Source: Chromatiales bacterium | GTDB taxonomy: Bacteria > Pseudomonadota > Gammaproteobacteria > UBA6429 > Thiohalophilaceae | Length of the DNA stretch: 58,162 bases | Assembly: GCA_027076325.1 (NCBI GenBank) | Contig: JALTJZ010000045.1 | Coordinates: 99,988 to 158,149 of the forward strand | Direction: 5' to 3' | In this document: positions 29,038 through 37,912 of the stretch, piece after piece | How the letters are laid out: every line of letters begins with the position of its first letter | Position numbering within the stretch: position 1 is the first letter of the stretch | The notes under the pieces: model-generated | What the model was told of the DNA's origin: nothing | The model's input: only the letters and a program-made list of their open reading frames with translations | Databases searched by the model: none | Made by a program: the position numbers and the translations under genes

Positions 29038-29111
29038 TAGCTAACTCCGTATTTAAAAACATTTACCATGAAGGACATAAAGAACAGATAGAGTTTGTTA
29101 ATTTACTCTAG

Positions 29112-29189
29112 TCATTGCAAGTGATAATGCGACAATCTTTTTAATAATACCGTGTAACAAGAAGATTGCTTCGCTGTTGCTCGCAATGA
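29112..29189. repeat. Diverged palindromic repeat of the TCATTGCRAG family
   Basis: Imperfect arms at 29112-29139 (TCATTGCAAGTGATAATGCG...) and 29162-29189 (AAGATTGC...TCGCAATGA), with the same layout as the perfect repeat at 440-520. It occupies the 207-base gap between nirD and the molybdoenzyme gene. Confidence 0.78.
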
Positions 29190-29244
29190 TAAATGAAACA
29201 ATATTTTGTCTTTTCTTTGTGTCCTTCGTGGCTAAATTAATGTC

Positions 29245-29580
29245 CTAATTATTAGGACAACCATCATCTGCTGTCACTGACAACATAATTTTGTCACCAT
29301 CCATCTTAACCGGATAAGTTGCAGCACAACCTTCATCCGGCGCAACCGCCTTGCCGGAATCCAGGTTGATCATCCAGTTATGTAACGGACATGCAACCTT
29401 ATTACCATAGACAATACCTTGCGATAACTGCCCCTTCTTGTGAGGACATTCATCTTTTACAGCAAAAATTTCATCACTGTCAGTACGGAAAATAGCAATA
29501 TCACCATCGTCTGTACGTACAACACGTGCACCTTGCTTTGGTATATCATTCAAACTGCCTACTTCAATCCAGTCACTCAT
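29245..29580 (-). CDS. nirD: Nitrite reductase small subunit (Rieske-like)
   Basis: Small subunit of the cytoplasmic NAD(P)H nitrite reductase. It has 111 aa. The Rieske-type [2Fe-2S] ligands are kept: CPHKKGQLSQG (Cys-x-His) and CPLHNWMINL (Cys-x2-His), followed by the family region DEGCAATYPVKMDGD. In many NirD proteins the cluster residues are absent, so their presence here is notable. It starts five bases past the nirB stop, consistent with tight co-expression of the two subunits. Confidence 0.95.
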   Translation of the reverse strand: MSDWIEVGSLNDIPKQGARVVRTDDGDIAIFRTDSDEIFAVKDECPHKKGQLSQGIVYGNKVACPLHNWMINLDSGKAVAPDEGCAATYPVKMDGDKIMLSVTADDGCPNN

Positions 29581-29585
29581 TTTAA

Positions 29586-32024
29586 TTACCCTCTGATTTC
29601 TTTTAGTGGAATGAATTCATGTTTTTCACCCCCATCAACACGTTCTTTCCATGGATCATTCTGCGCAACAGATTGTGCTATATAAAAACGTTCCGCATAC
29701 ATCTTACGTTTTTCTGCATCATCGACAACTTCTTCTTTCACCCGCTGCAGACCAATTCGTTCAATCCAGGGTGCCGTACGTTCCAGGTAATGTGCATCTT
29801 CACGATAAAATTGCATATAGGCTGCGGCATACTCTAAAACTTCTTCTTCTGTTTTTACTGCACATAAGAAATCAGTTGCACGTACTTTAATACCACCATT
29901 ACCACCAACATGCAGTTCATAACCGGAATCGACACAGACGACACCAAAATCTTTAATCGTGGCTTCGGCACAGTTACGTGGGCAACCGGAAGCTGCCATT
30001 TTAAATTTATGTGGCGTCCACGAGCCCCAACTTAATTCTTCCAGCTTAATACCAATGCCAGTTGAGTCTTGCGTACCAAAACGGCACCATTCTTTACCCA
30101 CACAGGTTTTAACGGTTCGCAGTGCTTTACCATAAGCATGCCCTGAGACCATACCTGCATCGGTAAACTCTTTCCATACCGCTGGCAAGTCTTCTTTATT
30201 CAAACCATATAAACCGATACGCTGACCACCCGTTACGTGTACCGTTTCAACATTGAACTTCTCAGCAACATCGGCAACTGCACGTAATTCCTGTGGTGTC
30301 GTCATGCCGCCCCACATACGCGGAATAACTGAGTAAGTCCCATCGTGCTGAATATTGCCGTGTGCACGCTCATTGATAAAGCGTGACTGACTGTCATCTT
30401 TATATTCTGTTGGCCATTGGCAGAGTAAATAATAATTCAATGCCATACGACATTTAGGACAACCGTCCGGTGTATCCCAACCCAGAGCTTCTCGCACTGC
30501 TGGCATTGTTTTTAATGCTTGCTTTTGAATTTCTTCACGCACTGAATCATGTGAATGTTCTGTGCAACCACACATGGGTTTTAAATGTGGTGCAACGGAG
30601 TAATCACCACCCACCGTATGCGCAATGAGTGCTTCAACTAAACCAGTACACGAACCACATGAAGCCGACGCTTTGGTGTGCGCACGCACTTCATCCAGCG
30701 TAAATAATTTCTTATCGACAATGGCACTGACAATATCGCCTTTACAAACGCCGTTACAACCACAGATTTCGGCTGTATCCGCCATTGCCGCAACCCGATT
30801 GTCATCGCCGTGGCCGGAATCACCTAAATGAGCCTGCCCAAATAAAATTGTTGCACGGAAATCACTGATATCCGTTTTGTCCCGCATTAAATCAAAGTAC
30901 CAGGTACCATCTATGGTATCACCGTACATAACGGCGCCTTGCACGATGTTATCTTTTACTACAATTTTTCTGTATACGCCGCGTGACTCGTCTTTAAAGA
31001 CCAGATCTTCGGTTGTCTCGTCACCGGTAAAATCACCTGCCGAAAATAAATCAATGCCGGTTACTTTAAGTTTAGTGGAAGTCATGGTACCTTCATATAA
31101 ACCAATTCCATGCTTCGCTAAATGGTTGGCGCATACTTTTGCCATTTCAAATAACGGCGCCACCAAACCGTAAGTCTGACCGCGATGTTGTACACATTCA
31201 CCAACGGCGTAAACAACGGGATCGAATGTTTGTAGGGTATCGTTAACCACAATACCGCGTTCACAGTGAATACCTACTTTTTCAGCCAGTTCAAAGTTAG
31301 GACGAATGCCCACGGCCATCACCACAATATCCGCATCCACTTCGGTACCGTCTTTAAAACACACTTTTTCAACTTTACCGTTACCTTGAATGGATTCAGT
31401 TTGTGCACCCATTAAAAACTCCAGGCCACGTTCTTCCAGATTAGCCTGTAACATTTTTGCAGCCGGTTCATCCAGCTGACGCTCCATCAGGGTATCCATG
31501 ATGTGTACCACTTTCACATTCATGCCCTGCTCCATTAAGCCGTTCGCAGCTTCCAGACCAAGCAGGCCACCACCAATAACAACGGCATTTTTCTTCGATT
31601 TTGCGGCATCCAGCATTTTATCGACATCGGCAATATCACGGAATGCAATCACACCAGGTAAATCATGCCCGGGGAGTGGGATAATAAAAGCGGTTGAACC
31701 GGTTGCAATCAATAAACGATCATAGCTCACCGTTTTGCCATCATCACCGGTAACGGTGCGTTTTTTACGGTCAATATTTGTGGCTTTCACACCTTTATAT
31801 AAGGTGATGTTATTATCTTCGTACCATTGCAGGTCATTCAGCATAATTTCATCGATGGTTTTCTCACCCGCAAGTACAGGTGAAAGCATAATACGGTTAT
31901 AGTTGCCGTAAGGTTCTTCACCAAAAACGGAGATATCATAGGCATCAGGCGCAATTTTAAGCAGCTCCTCCACGGTACGCATACCTGCCATACCATTACC
32001 GATTACAACCAGTTTTTCTTTCAT
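29586..32024 (-). CDS. nirB: Nitrite reductase [NAD(P)H] large subunit
   Basis: Reduces nitrite to ammonium using NAD(P)H in the cytoplasm. The 812-aa protein begins with an FAD/NAD module (VIGNGMAGMRTVEELL; VVIGGGLLGLEAANGL near 145). A BFD-like [2Fe-2S] domain follows (CGCNGVCKGDIV, CGSCTGLVEAL; about 420-470). The sulfite/nitrite reductase part ends it, with the siroheme/4Fe-4S cysteines in CVGKEWCRFG and ASGCPRNCAEA. A GGAG ribosome site lies 8 bases before the ATG at 32024. First gene of the leftward nitrate operon, behind a sigma-54 promoter. Confidence 0.97.
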   Translation of the reverse strand: MKEKLVVIGNGMAGMRTVEELLKIAPDAYDISVFGEEPYGNYNRIMLSPVLAGEKTIDEIMLNDLQWYEDNNITLYKGVKATNIDRKKRTVTGDDGKTVSYDRLLIATGSTAFIIPLPGHDLPGVIAFRDIADVDKMLDAAKSKKNAVVIGGGLLGLEAANGLMEQGMNVKVVHIMDTLMERQLDEPAAKMLQANLEERGLEFLMGAQTESIQGNGKVEKVCFKDGTEVDADIVVMAVGIRPNFELAEKVGIHCERGIVVNDTLQTFDPVVYAVGECVQHRGQTYGLVAPLFEMAKVCANHLAKHGIGLYEGTMTSTKLKVTGIDLFSAGDFTGDETTEDLVFKDESRGVYRKIVVKDNIVQGAVMYGDTIDGTWYFDLMRDKTDISDFRATILFGQAHLGDSGHGDDNRVAAMADTAEICGCNGVCKGDIVSAIVDKKLFTLDEVRAHTKASASCGSCTGLVEALIAHTVGGDYSVAPHLKPMCGCTEHSHDSVREEIQKQALKTMPAVREALGWDTPDGCPKCRMALNYYLLCQWPTEYKDDSQSRFINERAHGNIQHDGTYSVIPRMWGGMTTPQELRAVADVAEKFNVETVHVTGGQRIGLYGLNKEDLPAVWKEFTDAGMVSGHAYGKALRTVKTCVGKEWCRFGTQDSTGIGIKLEELSWGSWTPHKFKMAASGCPRNCAEATIKDFGVVCVDSGYELHVGGNGGIKVRATDFLCAVKTEEEVLEYAAAYMQFYREDAHYLERTAPWIERIGLQRVKEEVVDDAEKRKMYAERFYIAQSVAQNDPWKERVDGGEKHEFIPLKEIRG

Positions 32025-32110
32025 GCTTGAACTCCGTTAAAGTGTTAATAATCTACTGCGGCCTTCTCGAATAAATACGCCGTGACAGTAATTTCAATAA
32101 ATCTCAGTAT

Positions 32111-32126
32111 AGCAAGTGCCGTGCCA
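32111..32126 (-). promoter_or_regulatory. Sigma-54 promoter of the nirB operon
   Basis: The minus strand reads TGGCACGGCACTTGCT, an exact match to the -24/-12 consensus TGGCACG-N4-TTGCW, with GG and GC separated by 10 bases. It is about 85 bases upstream of the nirB ATG and predicts a start near 32099. Confidence 0.9.
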
Positions 32127-32222
32127 TGTATTAGTAAATACTTAAATATACTATAACTGCATGATTATTTTAGGGAAATATCTCAGACTAAGGAGAAGTA
32201 CCAGTACAGAATAACCACCGAG

Positions 32223-32239
32223 CGCACCAAAATAGTGCA
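32223..32239. promoter_or_regulatory. NtrC-like binding site 1
   Basis: CGCACCAAAATAGTGCA matches the NtrC dyad GCAC-N7-GTGC. Its centre is about 132 bases upstream of the predicted nirB start and about 210 upstream of the predicted narK start, within the range of enhancer-type sites. Confidence 0.75.
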
Positions 32240-32346
32240 TAACGAGTATAATGGCGCATAACAGGATAGCAAGCGTCCGGGATAAAAATCTTACTGTTAT
32301 GCCGCTGCACAAATTAAGCGTTTAATTATACACTAATACTTTGTTT

Positions 32347-32363
32347 TGCACTATAATAGTGCA
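32347..32363. promoter_or_regulatory. NtrC-like binding site 2
   Basis: TGCACTATAATAGTGCA is a perfect 17-base palindrome that fits the NtrC consensus. Its centre lies about 87 bases upstream of the predicted narK start, and about 256 upstream of the predicted nirB start. Confidence 0.82.
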
Positions 32364-32415
32364 TAATAAGTCCCTTTGATTCTATTTTTATTTATATAAC
32401 AGTAACTTACACTAT

Positions 32416-32431
32416 TGGCATAGCTCTTGCC
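32416..32431 (+). promoter_or_regulatory. Sigma-54 promoter of the narK-type transporter gene
   Basis: TGGCATAGCTCTTGCC has the GG and GC elements 10 bases apart, as in -24/-12 promoters, with T for C at one consensus position. It lies 38 bases before the transporter ATG, predicting a short leader starting near 32442. Confidence 0.85.
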
Positions 32432-32469
32432 TTACTGAAGACATCAAATTTAAAACTTAAGGAAAGAAC

Positions 32470-33945
32470 ATGTCTAGCCCATCAAGTACAATGAACCTGT
32501 TTTCATTCAGTGGAAAAATACGAATTTTGCATTTAAGCTGGATGGCGTTCTTTATTAGCTTCTTTGTCTGGTTCAACCACGCACCACTGCTCGCCATGAT
32601 GCGTGATTCCATGGGTTTAACGGAACAACAAATAAAAACCCTGCTTATCCTTAATGTTGCTCTTACCATTCCTGCTCGTATTATTGTTGGCATGCTCGTT
32701 GATGCCTTTGGCCCTCGCCGCATTTATTCGATGCTGCTGTTTGTCTCCAGCTTTCTTTGCTTTGGTTTTGCAATGGCAGAAGACTATGAACAACTGGCAT
32801 TAATGCGCTTCTTACTGGGTTTTGTTGGTGCGGGTTTTGTGATTGGTATTCGCATAATCAGCGAGTGGTTTCCTGCAAAACAAACTGGGCTGGCGCAAGG
32901 CATTTATGGTGGCTGGGGTAACTTTGGCTCGGCCGGTGCAGCGGTAATTTTACCGACTATTGCATTGATGTTTGGCGGTGATGATGGCTGGCGTTGGGCT
33001 ATTGGTTCAACTGGCGTTGTGGCACTGGTTTATTCTGCTATTTATTTCTTTAGTGTAACCGACACGCCAAAAGGCTCTACCTATTTTAAACCAAAGAAAA
33101 ATGGTGCATTGGAAATAACCAGTCGCTTCGATTTTTTCTTGTATCTGATTATGAATATTCCACTTTATGCTGCACTAGCAGTGCTAACCTGGAAACTTAG
33201 CCCTGAAAATTTAGGCATGTTAAATTCAGGCGTAACCAATATCATTTATCTCTTATTAGCAAGCTTATATAGTTTCCAAACCATCCGAATTTATCAAATT
33301 AATAAACACGTTTTTACGACAGACGTTCCTGAAATTGAACGCTATAAATTTAAACAAGTTGCAATTCTCGACTTATCCTACATGGTAACATTTGGTTCAG
33401 AGCTCGCTGTAATCTCGATTTTACCTTTGTTTTTTATGGACACATTTAATTTGTCAGCTGTACAAGCAGGACTGGTTGCTTCTGTTTTTGCAGGTCTTAA
33501 TTTAATTATGCGACCTGCGGGCGGATGGATAAGTGACAAGTTTGGCCGTAAACTATCATTATCTGTCATAATGGCAGGCACCGGGCTCAGCTATTATTTA
33601 TTAAGTTTAATTACAAGTGAATGGAGTCTCGCTCTTGCACTTGCGGCTGTTATTTTTAGTTCATTATTTGTAAATGCTGGCAATGGCTCCGTATTCGCCA
33701 TCGTGCCATTGGTTAAACGCCGACTAACCGGTCAAATTGCTGGTATGGCAGGCGCATATGGAAACGTAGGCGCAGTTACCTTCTTAACAATACTTTCGTT
33801 TGTAGCAACCGAGATATTCTTTTTAGTTATCGCTATCTTTGCAATTGTTGTTTTTGTTTTAATTACTTTCTTTTTAGATGACCCAAAAGATCAGATGGCA
33901 GAAGTACTACCGGATGGCACAGTACAAATGATAGAAGTTGAATAA
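32470..33945 (+). CDS. NarK/NasA-type nitrate/nitrite MFS transporter
   Basis: A 491-aa major facilitator protein with about 12 membrane helices. The nitrate-porter signatures are GGWGNFGSAGAAVILP (first, near residue 155) and NAGNGSVFAIVPLV plus GMAGAYGNVGAV (second). RFLLGFVGAGFVIGIRI carries the conserved arginine of the substrate path. It probably imports nitrate for the reductases encoded divergently. The start ATG 32470 has AAGGAAAG ahead of it. Its own sigma-54 promoter suggests induction under nitrogen limitation. Confidence 0.93.
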   Translation: MSSPSSTMNLFSFSGKIRILHLSWMAFFISFFVWFNHAPLLAMMRDSMGLTEQQIKTLLILNVALTIPARIIVGMLVDAFGPRRIYSMLLFVSSFLCFGFAMAEDYEQLALMRFLLGFVGAGFVIGIRIISEWFPAKQTGLAQGIYGGWGNFGSAGAAVILPTIALMFGGDDGWRWAIGSTGVVALVYSAIYFFSVTDTPKGSTYFKPKKNGALEITSRFDFFLYLIMNIPLYAALAVLTWKLSPENLGMLNSGVTNIIYLLLASLYSFQTIRIYQINKHVFTTDVPEIERYKFKQVAILDLSYMVTFGSELAVISILPLFFMDTFNLSAVQAGLVASVFAGLNLIMRPAGGWISDKFGRKLSLSVIMAGTGLSYYLLSLITSEWSLALALAAVIFSSLFVNAGNGSVFAIVPLVKRRLTGQIAGMAGAYGNVGAVTFLTILSFVATEIFFLVIAIFAIVVFVLITFFLDDPKDQMAEVLPDGTVQMIEVE

Positions 33946-33968
33946 TAGCTGCAATTTGCGGTAACCTG

Positions 33969-34003
33969 AAAGGCTATAGACAAAAGTATCTATGGCCTTT
34001 TTT
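33969..34003 (+). terminator. Terminator-like hairpin between the transporter and PP2C/kinase genes
   Basis: AAAGGCTATAGA (33969-33980) pairs with TCTATGGCCTTT (33989-34000, one G-U pair) and is followed by a T-run to 34003, just eight bases before the next ATG. It looks like a Rho-independent terminator placed to cut expression of the downstream gene relative to the transporter. Confidence 0.75.
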
Positions 34004-34011
34004 AGTAAAAG

Positions 34012-35724
34012 ATGATGACAAAAAAACTCTCTATCGAATCTGCTCACCAATGCCTTGCTGGTGGCAAAGAAGAAAATGAAGATACCTGTGGCATTCAGGT
34101 TGCAGACGGTCAACTATTAAAAACCAAAGGGATTGCTGCAGCCATTGCTGATGGTATGAGTGGCAGTGATGCGGGTAAAGAAGCCAGTCAGGCCTGTGTT
34201 AAAGGTTTTTTAAGTGATTACTTCAGCACACCAGAAACATGGACGGTGCAAACATCTGCACATAAAATCATCTCTGCACTCAACCACTGGTTGCATGGCA
34301 ATGGCCAGCGCAAGTATCAATCACACAAAGGCATGGTTACCACACTCAGTGCACTGGTATTAAAATCGAACACCGGCTTTATATTTCATGTTGGAGATAC
34401 ACGTATTTACCGACTTCGCGGGAATGAGTTTAAACAACTCACTCATGATCATCGTGTGCAAATCAATGAAAATAAATCCCTGCTCTCTCGTGCTGTTGGT
34501 ATCGACGTACGTCTTGATATTGATTACCGCAGTATACCTTTAGAAGTTGGTGATATATTTGTAATGGTCAGTGATGGGGTACATGAATTTATCACTGATA
34601 ATGGCATGGCAGATATTATTCAAAATCATATAAATCATCTGCAGCTTGCCGCCAATGCAATAATACAGCAAGCCATTGACAATAAAACCAACGACAATGT
34701 TACTTGCCAGATCATACGTATTACCTCACTACCGGGTGAAAATGAAGATGAATTTTATCAAAAACTAACCGAGCTTCCTTTTCCTCCTGTATTAGAACCG
34801 GGCATGATTCTGGATGGTTATAAAATACTACGGCATTTATACTCCAACAAAAGAACTGAAGTTTATTTAGCACAAGACACTCATAGCAACGAAAATATTG
34901 TGCTCAAAGCACCTTCTGTTAATTATAACGACGATGCTGAGTACATCAGTTTATTTCTGCATGAAGAATGGGCGGGACGACGCATTAACAGCCCGCATGT
35001 AATGCGAGTGCTGGAAATACCACGCAAACGAACCGCACTTTATTACATTGCAGAACATATACAGGGTCGAACCCTACGCCAATGGATGGAAGATGAGCCA
35101 AGAGCTAATATCAATACCGTGCGGGATTTTGCCGAACAAATTGCCCGTGGCCTGCGCGCCTTTCATCGACTTGAAATGATCCACCAGGATTTAAAACCTG
35201 AGAATATTTTAATTGATGAAAACGGCACGTTAAAAATTATTGATTTTGGCTCAACTAAAATAGCGGGCATTGATGAAATTAGTGCTCCCATTCAGTTTAA
35301 TAATATTCTAGGCACCATCAATTACACTGCACCGGAATATCATATAGGCAATACCGGCAGCAACCGCTCTGATATTTTTTCACTTGGCGTCATTATCTAC
35401 GAGCTACTTACCGGGCATTTACCTTACGGAAAAGATCTCTCTGCCAGAAATATGCTAAAGCTCAACTATATTTCAATCAAGCGTTATAATCCTGAGATAC
35501 CAACATGGATGGATAAAGCAGTAGAAAAAGCAGTCAATATTAATCCTGACCAGCGTTTTAATCGGCTTTCTGAATTTACTTATGCGTTGAACCATGCGGA
35601 CTCAATGCTGGTTAACACCGACTATGTTCCACTTATAAAGCGCAACCCGGTGCGAGCATGGCAAACCATCAGTGCACTACTGCTTATTCTGAATATAGTT
35701 TTGTTTTATATAATATATAAGTGA
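34012..35724 (+). CDS. PP2C phosphatase / Ser-Thr kinase fusion, membrane anchored
   Basis: A 570-aa protein. Residues 1-245 are a PP2C phosphatase (NEDTCG, IADGMSGSDAG, FHVGDTRIYRL, MVSDGVHEF). A eukaryotic-type kinase is at about 265-535 with the Lys in IVLKAPS, catalytic loop MIHQDLKPENILID, DFGSTK and APEYHIG. The loop reads HQD rather than HRD, making it a non-RD kinase. A single helix at the end (SALLLILNIVLFYIIYK) anchors it. A similar kinase adjoins nirB and the transporter in Pseudomonas (PA1782 in P. aeruginosa), so a role in controlling nitrate uptake or reduction is likely, target unknown. ATG codons at 34012 and 34015. Confidence 0.92.
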   Translation: MMTKKLSIESAHQCLAGGKEENEDTCGIQVADGQLLKTKGIAAAIADGMSGSDAGKEASQACVKGFLSDYFSTPETWTVQTSAHKIISALNHWLHGNGQRKYQSHKGMVTTLSALVLKSNTGFIFHVGDTRIYRLRGNEFKQLTHDHRVQINENKSLLSRAVGIDVRLDIDYRSIPLEVGDIFVMVSDGVHEFITDNGMADIIQNHINHLQLAANAIIQQAIDNKTNDNVTCQIIRITSLPGENEDEFYQKLTELPFPPVLEPGMILDGYKILRHLYSNKRTEVYLAQDTHSNENIVLKAPSVNYNDDAEYISLFLHEEWAGRRINSPHVMRVLEIPRKRTALYYIAEHIQGRTLRQWMEDEPRANINTVRDFAEQIARGLRAFHRLEMIHQDLKPENILIDENGTLKIIDFGSTKIAGIDEISAPIQFNNILGTINYTAPEYHIGNTGSNRSDIFSLGVIIYELLTGHLPYGKDLSARNMLKLNYISIKRYNPEIPTWMDKAVEKAVNINPDQRFNRLSEFTYALNHADSMLVNTDYVPLIKRNPVRAWQTISALLLILNIVLFYIIYK

Positions 35725-35760
35725 TCTAGAAAAGATAAAATTTTATCGCATAAAAATAAA

Positions 35761-35787
35761 AACACCCACATTGATGTGGGCGTTTTT
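35761..35787. terminator. Bidirectional terminator between the kinase gene and ssb
   Basis: Stem CCCACAT-TG-ATGTGGG (35765-35780) is flanked by an A-run on the left and a T-run on the right, so it can end transcription from both convergent genes. Confidence 0.88.
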
Positions 35788-35807
35788 ATAAAAAAGTACA
35801 GCTCTGT

Positions 35808-36287
35808 CTAAAAGGGTATATCGTCATCAAAATCACCACCACTCATTGCCGGCGCAGATTGAGGTGCCGACTGTGGTGCGGCTGATTGTTGTTGAGGCTG
35901 TGATTGAGCCTGGGGGGCAGCACTTTGGTTATAGTTGGCACTACCGCCACCTTTTGAATCCAGCATTTGCATTTCGTTAGCAACCACTTCTGTAGTGTAA
36001 CGATCCTGGCCATTTTGATCCTGCCATTTACGTGTTTGCAATTTACCTTCAATAAAAACTTTGGAACCTTTCTTTAAATATTCGCCAGCAACTTCTGCTA
36101 AGCGACGGAAGAAGACCACACGATGCCATTCTGTTTTATCGACCTGTTCTCCAGTATTTTTATCTTTCCAGCTTTCAGATGTTGCCAGGGTAATGGTCGT
36201 AACCGCGCCACCATTAGGTGAATAGCGAACTTCCGGATCTTTGCCCAGGTTACCAATGAGTATTACTTTGTTTACACCTCGTGCCAT
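35808..36287 (-). CDS. ssb: Single-stranded DNA-binding protein
   Basis: Binds and protects single-stranded DNA and recruits repair and replication partners. The 159-aa protein has the OB fold start [37 protein letters not shown] and [18 protein letters not shown] Gln/Ser/Ala/Pro linker and the acidic tip DFDDDIPF follow; the tip is the conserved partner-binding end. It lies next to the YajR-like pump and uvrA, as in many gammaproteobacteria. Confidence 0.97.
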   Translation of the reverse strand: MARGVNKVILIGNLGKDPEVRYSPNGGAVTTITLATSESWKDKNTGEQVDKTEWHRVVFFRRLAEVAGEYLKKGSKVFIEGKLQTRKWQDQNGQDRYTTEVVANEMQMLDSKGGGSANYNQSAAPQAQSQPQQQSAAPQSAPQSAPAMSGGDFDDDIPF

Positions 36288-36373
36288 AATGTCTTCCTCT
36301 AGTTATATTTGTTTAATTAAATAATATTGCTTATTTATTTTCTTTAGTGTTTACAGCATTTTTTATTCAGCCG

Positions 36374-37750
36374 TTAATCATTGACTGAATATTGCATTAA
36401 GTCGGCTTCGTTAAGGTTCTGTTTGTCTACCTTAATATAAGCAACGCCATCATCGGCAATGACGGTGACATCCAGCACCCCTTCGATTTGACTTAACGTA
36501 TCGGCTAATTCTGCTGCCTGTGAATTAGCCAATGTTCCAACGTTTAATAACATACTGCTCGAATATTGTGGTTCGCGCATGCTGATAATTAATATCAGCC
36601 AAACACTAATCAACACCACGTTAAACAACAGTACACTATCAAGTCCCCAGTGTTGCATTAGCCAACCGCCGATGGCGGCACCAATAAACACACCAAAAAA
36701 CTGGGCACTTGAATAGGCGCCCATGGCGGTGCCTTTATGCGCCACCGGCGCCATTTTTGCCACTAACGATGGCATGGTGGCTTCGACTAAATTAAACGCC
36801 AGAAAAAAGAACAATAACATGAATGTGATGCCCGCTAAAGAGTGGCCGACAAACCAGAAACCCAGCTCGGCTAAAGCTAATACGACAATAGCCATAATAA
36901 GCATTTGTTTTAGCTTGCGTTTTTTCTCGCCAACAATAATCAGTGGTACCACGCCCACCATTGAAAGAAATAAAATCGGTAGATAAATTTGCCAATGGCT
37001 TTCTACTGCTAAACCTAGCCTGTCGCGTAGAATAAAGGGCATCACCACAAAGCTGGACATGAGTATACTGTGTAAAATAAGAATACTGGCATCCAGGCGT
37101 AGTAATTGCGAGTCTTTTAGGGCGGACTTAAACCAGCCCATTTCGACCTGTGCATCACGATGAAAGCGTGACACTGTGGGGGTAGGCACCCAAAAGAGCA
37201 CAATCAACATGCCACAAACGGCCAATATAGCGGTTAACCAGAAAATCCCCGACAGGCCAAACCAGCTGTTCACCAGCGGTCCGAGTACCAGGGCAATGGC
37301 GAAGGAAAAACCAATGCTCATACCAATGGTCGCCATTACCTTCATACGGTGCTCTTCACGGGTAAGATCCGCTGCCAAAGCCATCACTGCACTGGCCACC
37401 GCACCCAGCCCCTGCATGGCACGCCCAATCGTAATCCAGAGCAAGCTATCGGCGGTTGCCGCCACCACACTGCCGAGTGCAAAAATAAACAAACCGCCCA
37501 ATATAACAGGCTTACGACCAATTTTATCAGATAGCAAACCCAACGGGATCTGTAGTGCAGCCTGTGTCAGACCATAAATGCCAATCGCAATACCGGCAAG
37601 CGTGGCACTGTAGTCCGGCATTTTCTCGGCTAAAACCGAGAATACCGGTAGGATCATAAATAACCCTAGCATTCGCGTGGAGAAAACACCCGCCAGTGAC
37701 ACGGCTGTACGCTTTTCAGCCCGGCTCATCTTGTCATTATTTATTGTCAT
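36374..37750 (-). CDS. YajR-like MFS transporter with C-terminal YAM domain
   Basis: A 458-aa, 12-helix major facilitator protein. Motif A appears as GLLSDKIGRKPVI (near residue 72) and GRAMQGLGAVASAVMAL follows. After the last helix comes a soluble ferredoxin-like domain of about 65 residues (AAELADTLSQIEGVLDVTV) that corresponds to the YAM domain of E. coli YajR. Substrate unknown; probably a drug/proton antiporter. Starts at ATG 37750, or at the next Met, 37729. Divergent from uvrA. Confidence 0.9.
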   Translation of the reverse strand: MTINNDKMSRAEKRTAVSLAGVFSTRMLGLFMILPVFSVLAEKMPDYSATLAGIAIGIYGLTQAALQIPLGLLSDKIGRKPVILGGLFIFALGSVVAATADSLLWITIGRAMQGLGAVASAVMALAADLTREEHRMKVMATIGMSIGFSFAIALVLGPLVNSWFGLSGIFWLTAILAVCGMLIVLFWVPTPTVSRFHRDAQVEMGWFKSALKDSQLLRLDASILILHSILMSSFVVMPFILRDRLGLAVESHWQIYLPILFLSMVGVVPLIIVGEKKRKLKQMLIMAIVVLALAELGFWFVGHSLAGITFMLLFFFLAFNLVEATMPSLVAKMAPVAHKGTAMGAYSSAQFFGVFIGAAIGGWLMQHWGLDSVLLFNVVLISVWLILIISMREPQYSSSMLLNVGTLANSQAAELADTLSQIEGVLDVTVIADDGVAYIKVDKQNLNEADLMQYSVND

Positions 37751-37912
37751 ACTGCTTATTTATTATCAAATTCAATTTTGCGGTTCCCTGATTATATAGG
37801 GAATCGCATAGCCGAATTGCTTATTTTATCGTACAGGGAGGAAAATATAATTTTGCGTCCACTCCAATAGGCACGTATATTAGCAGGTTTGCATTCAACG
37901 AAAAATCGATAG

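Noticed and set aside
32025..32099. NasT/NasR-type antitermination leader before nirB
   Set aside because: The short leader has only a weak 4-bp stem with a large loop and no U-tract, so no terminator to antiterminate is present.
37751..37912. Possible LexA box before uvrA
   Set aside because: No CTGT-N8-ACAG dyad could be found in the gap; SOS control cannot be claimed from the sequence.
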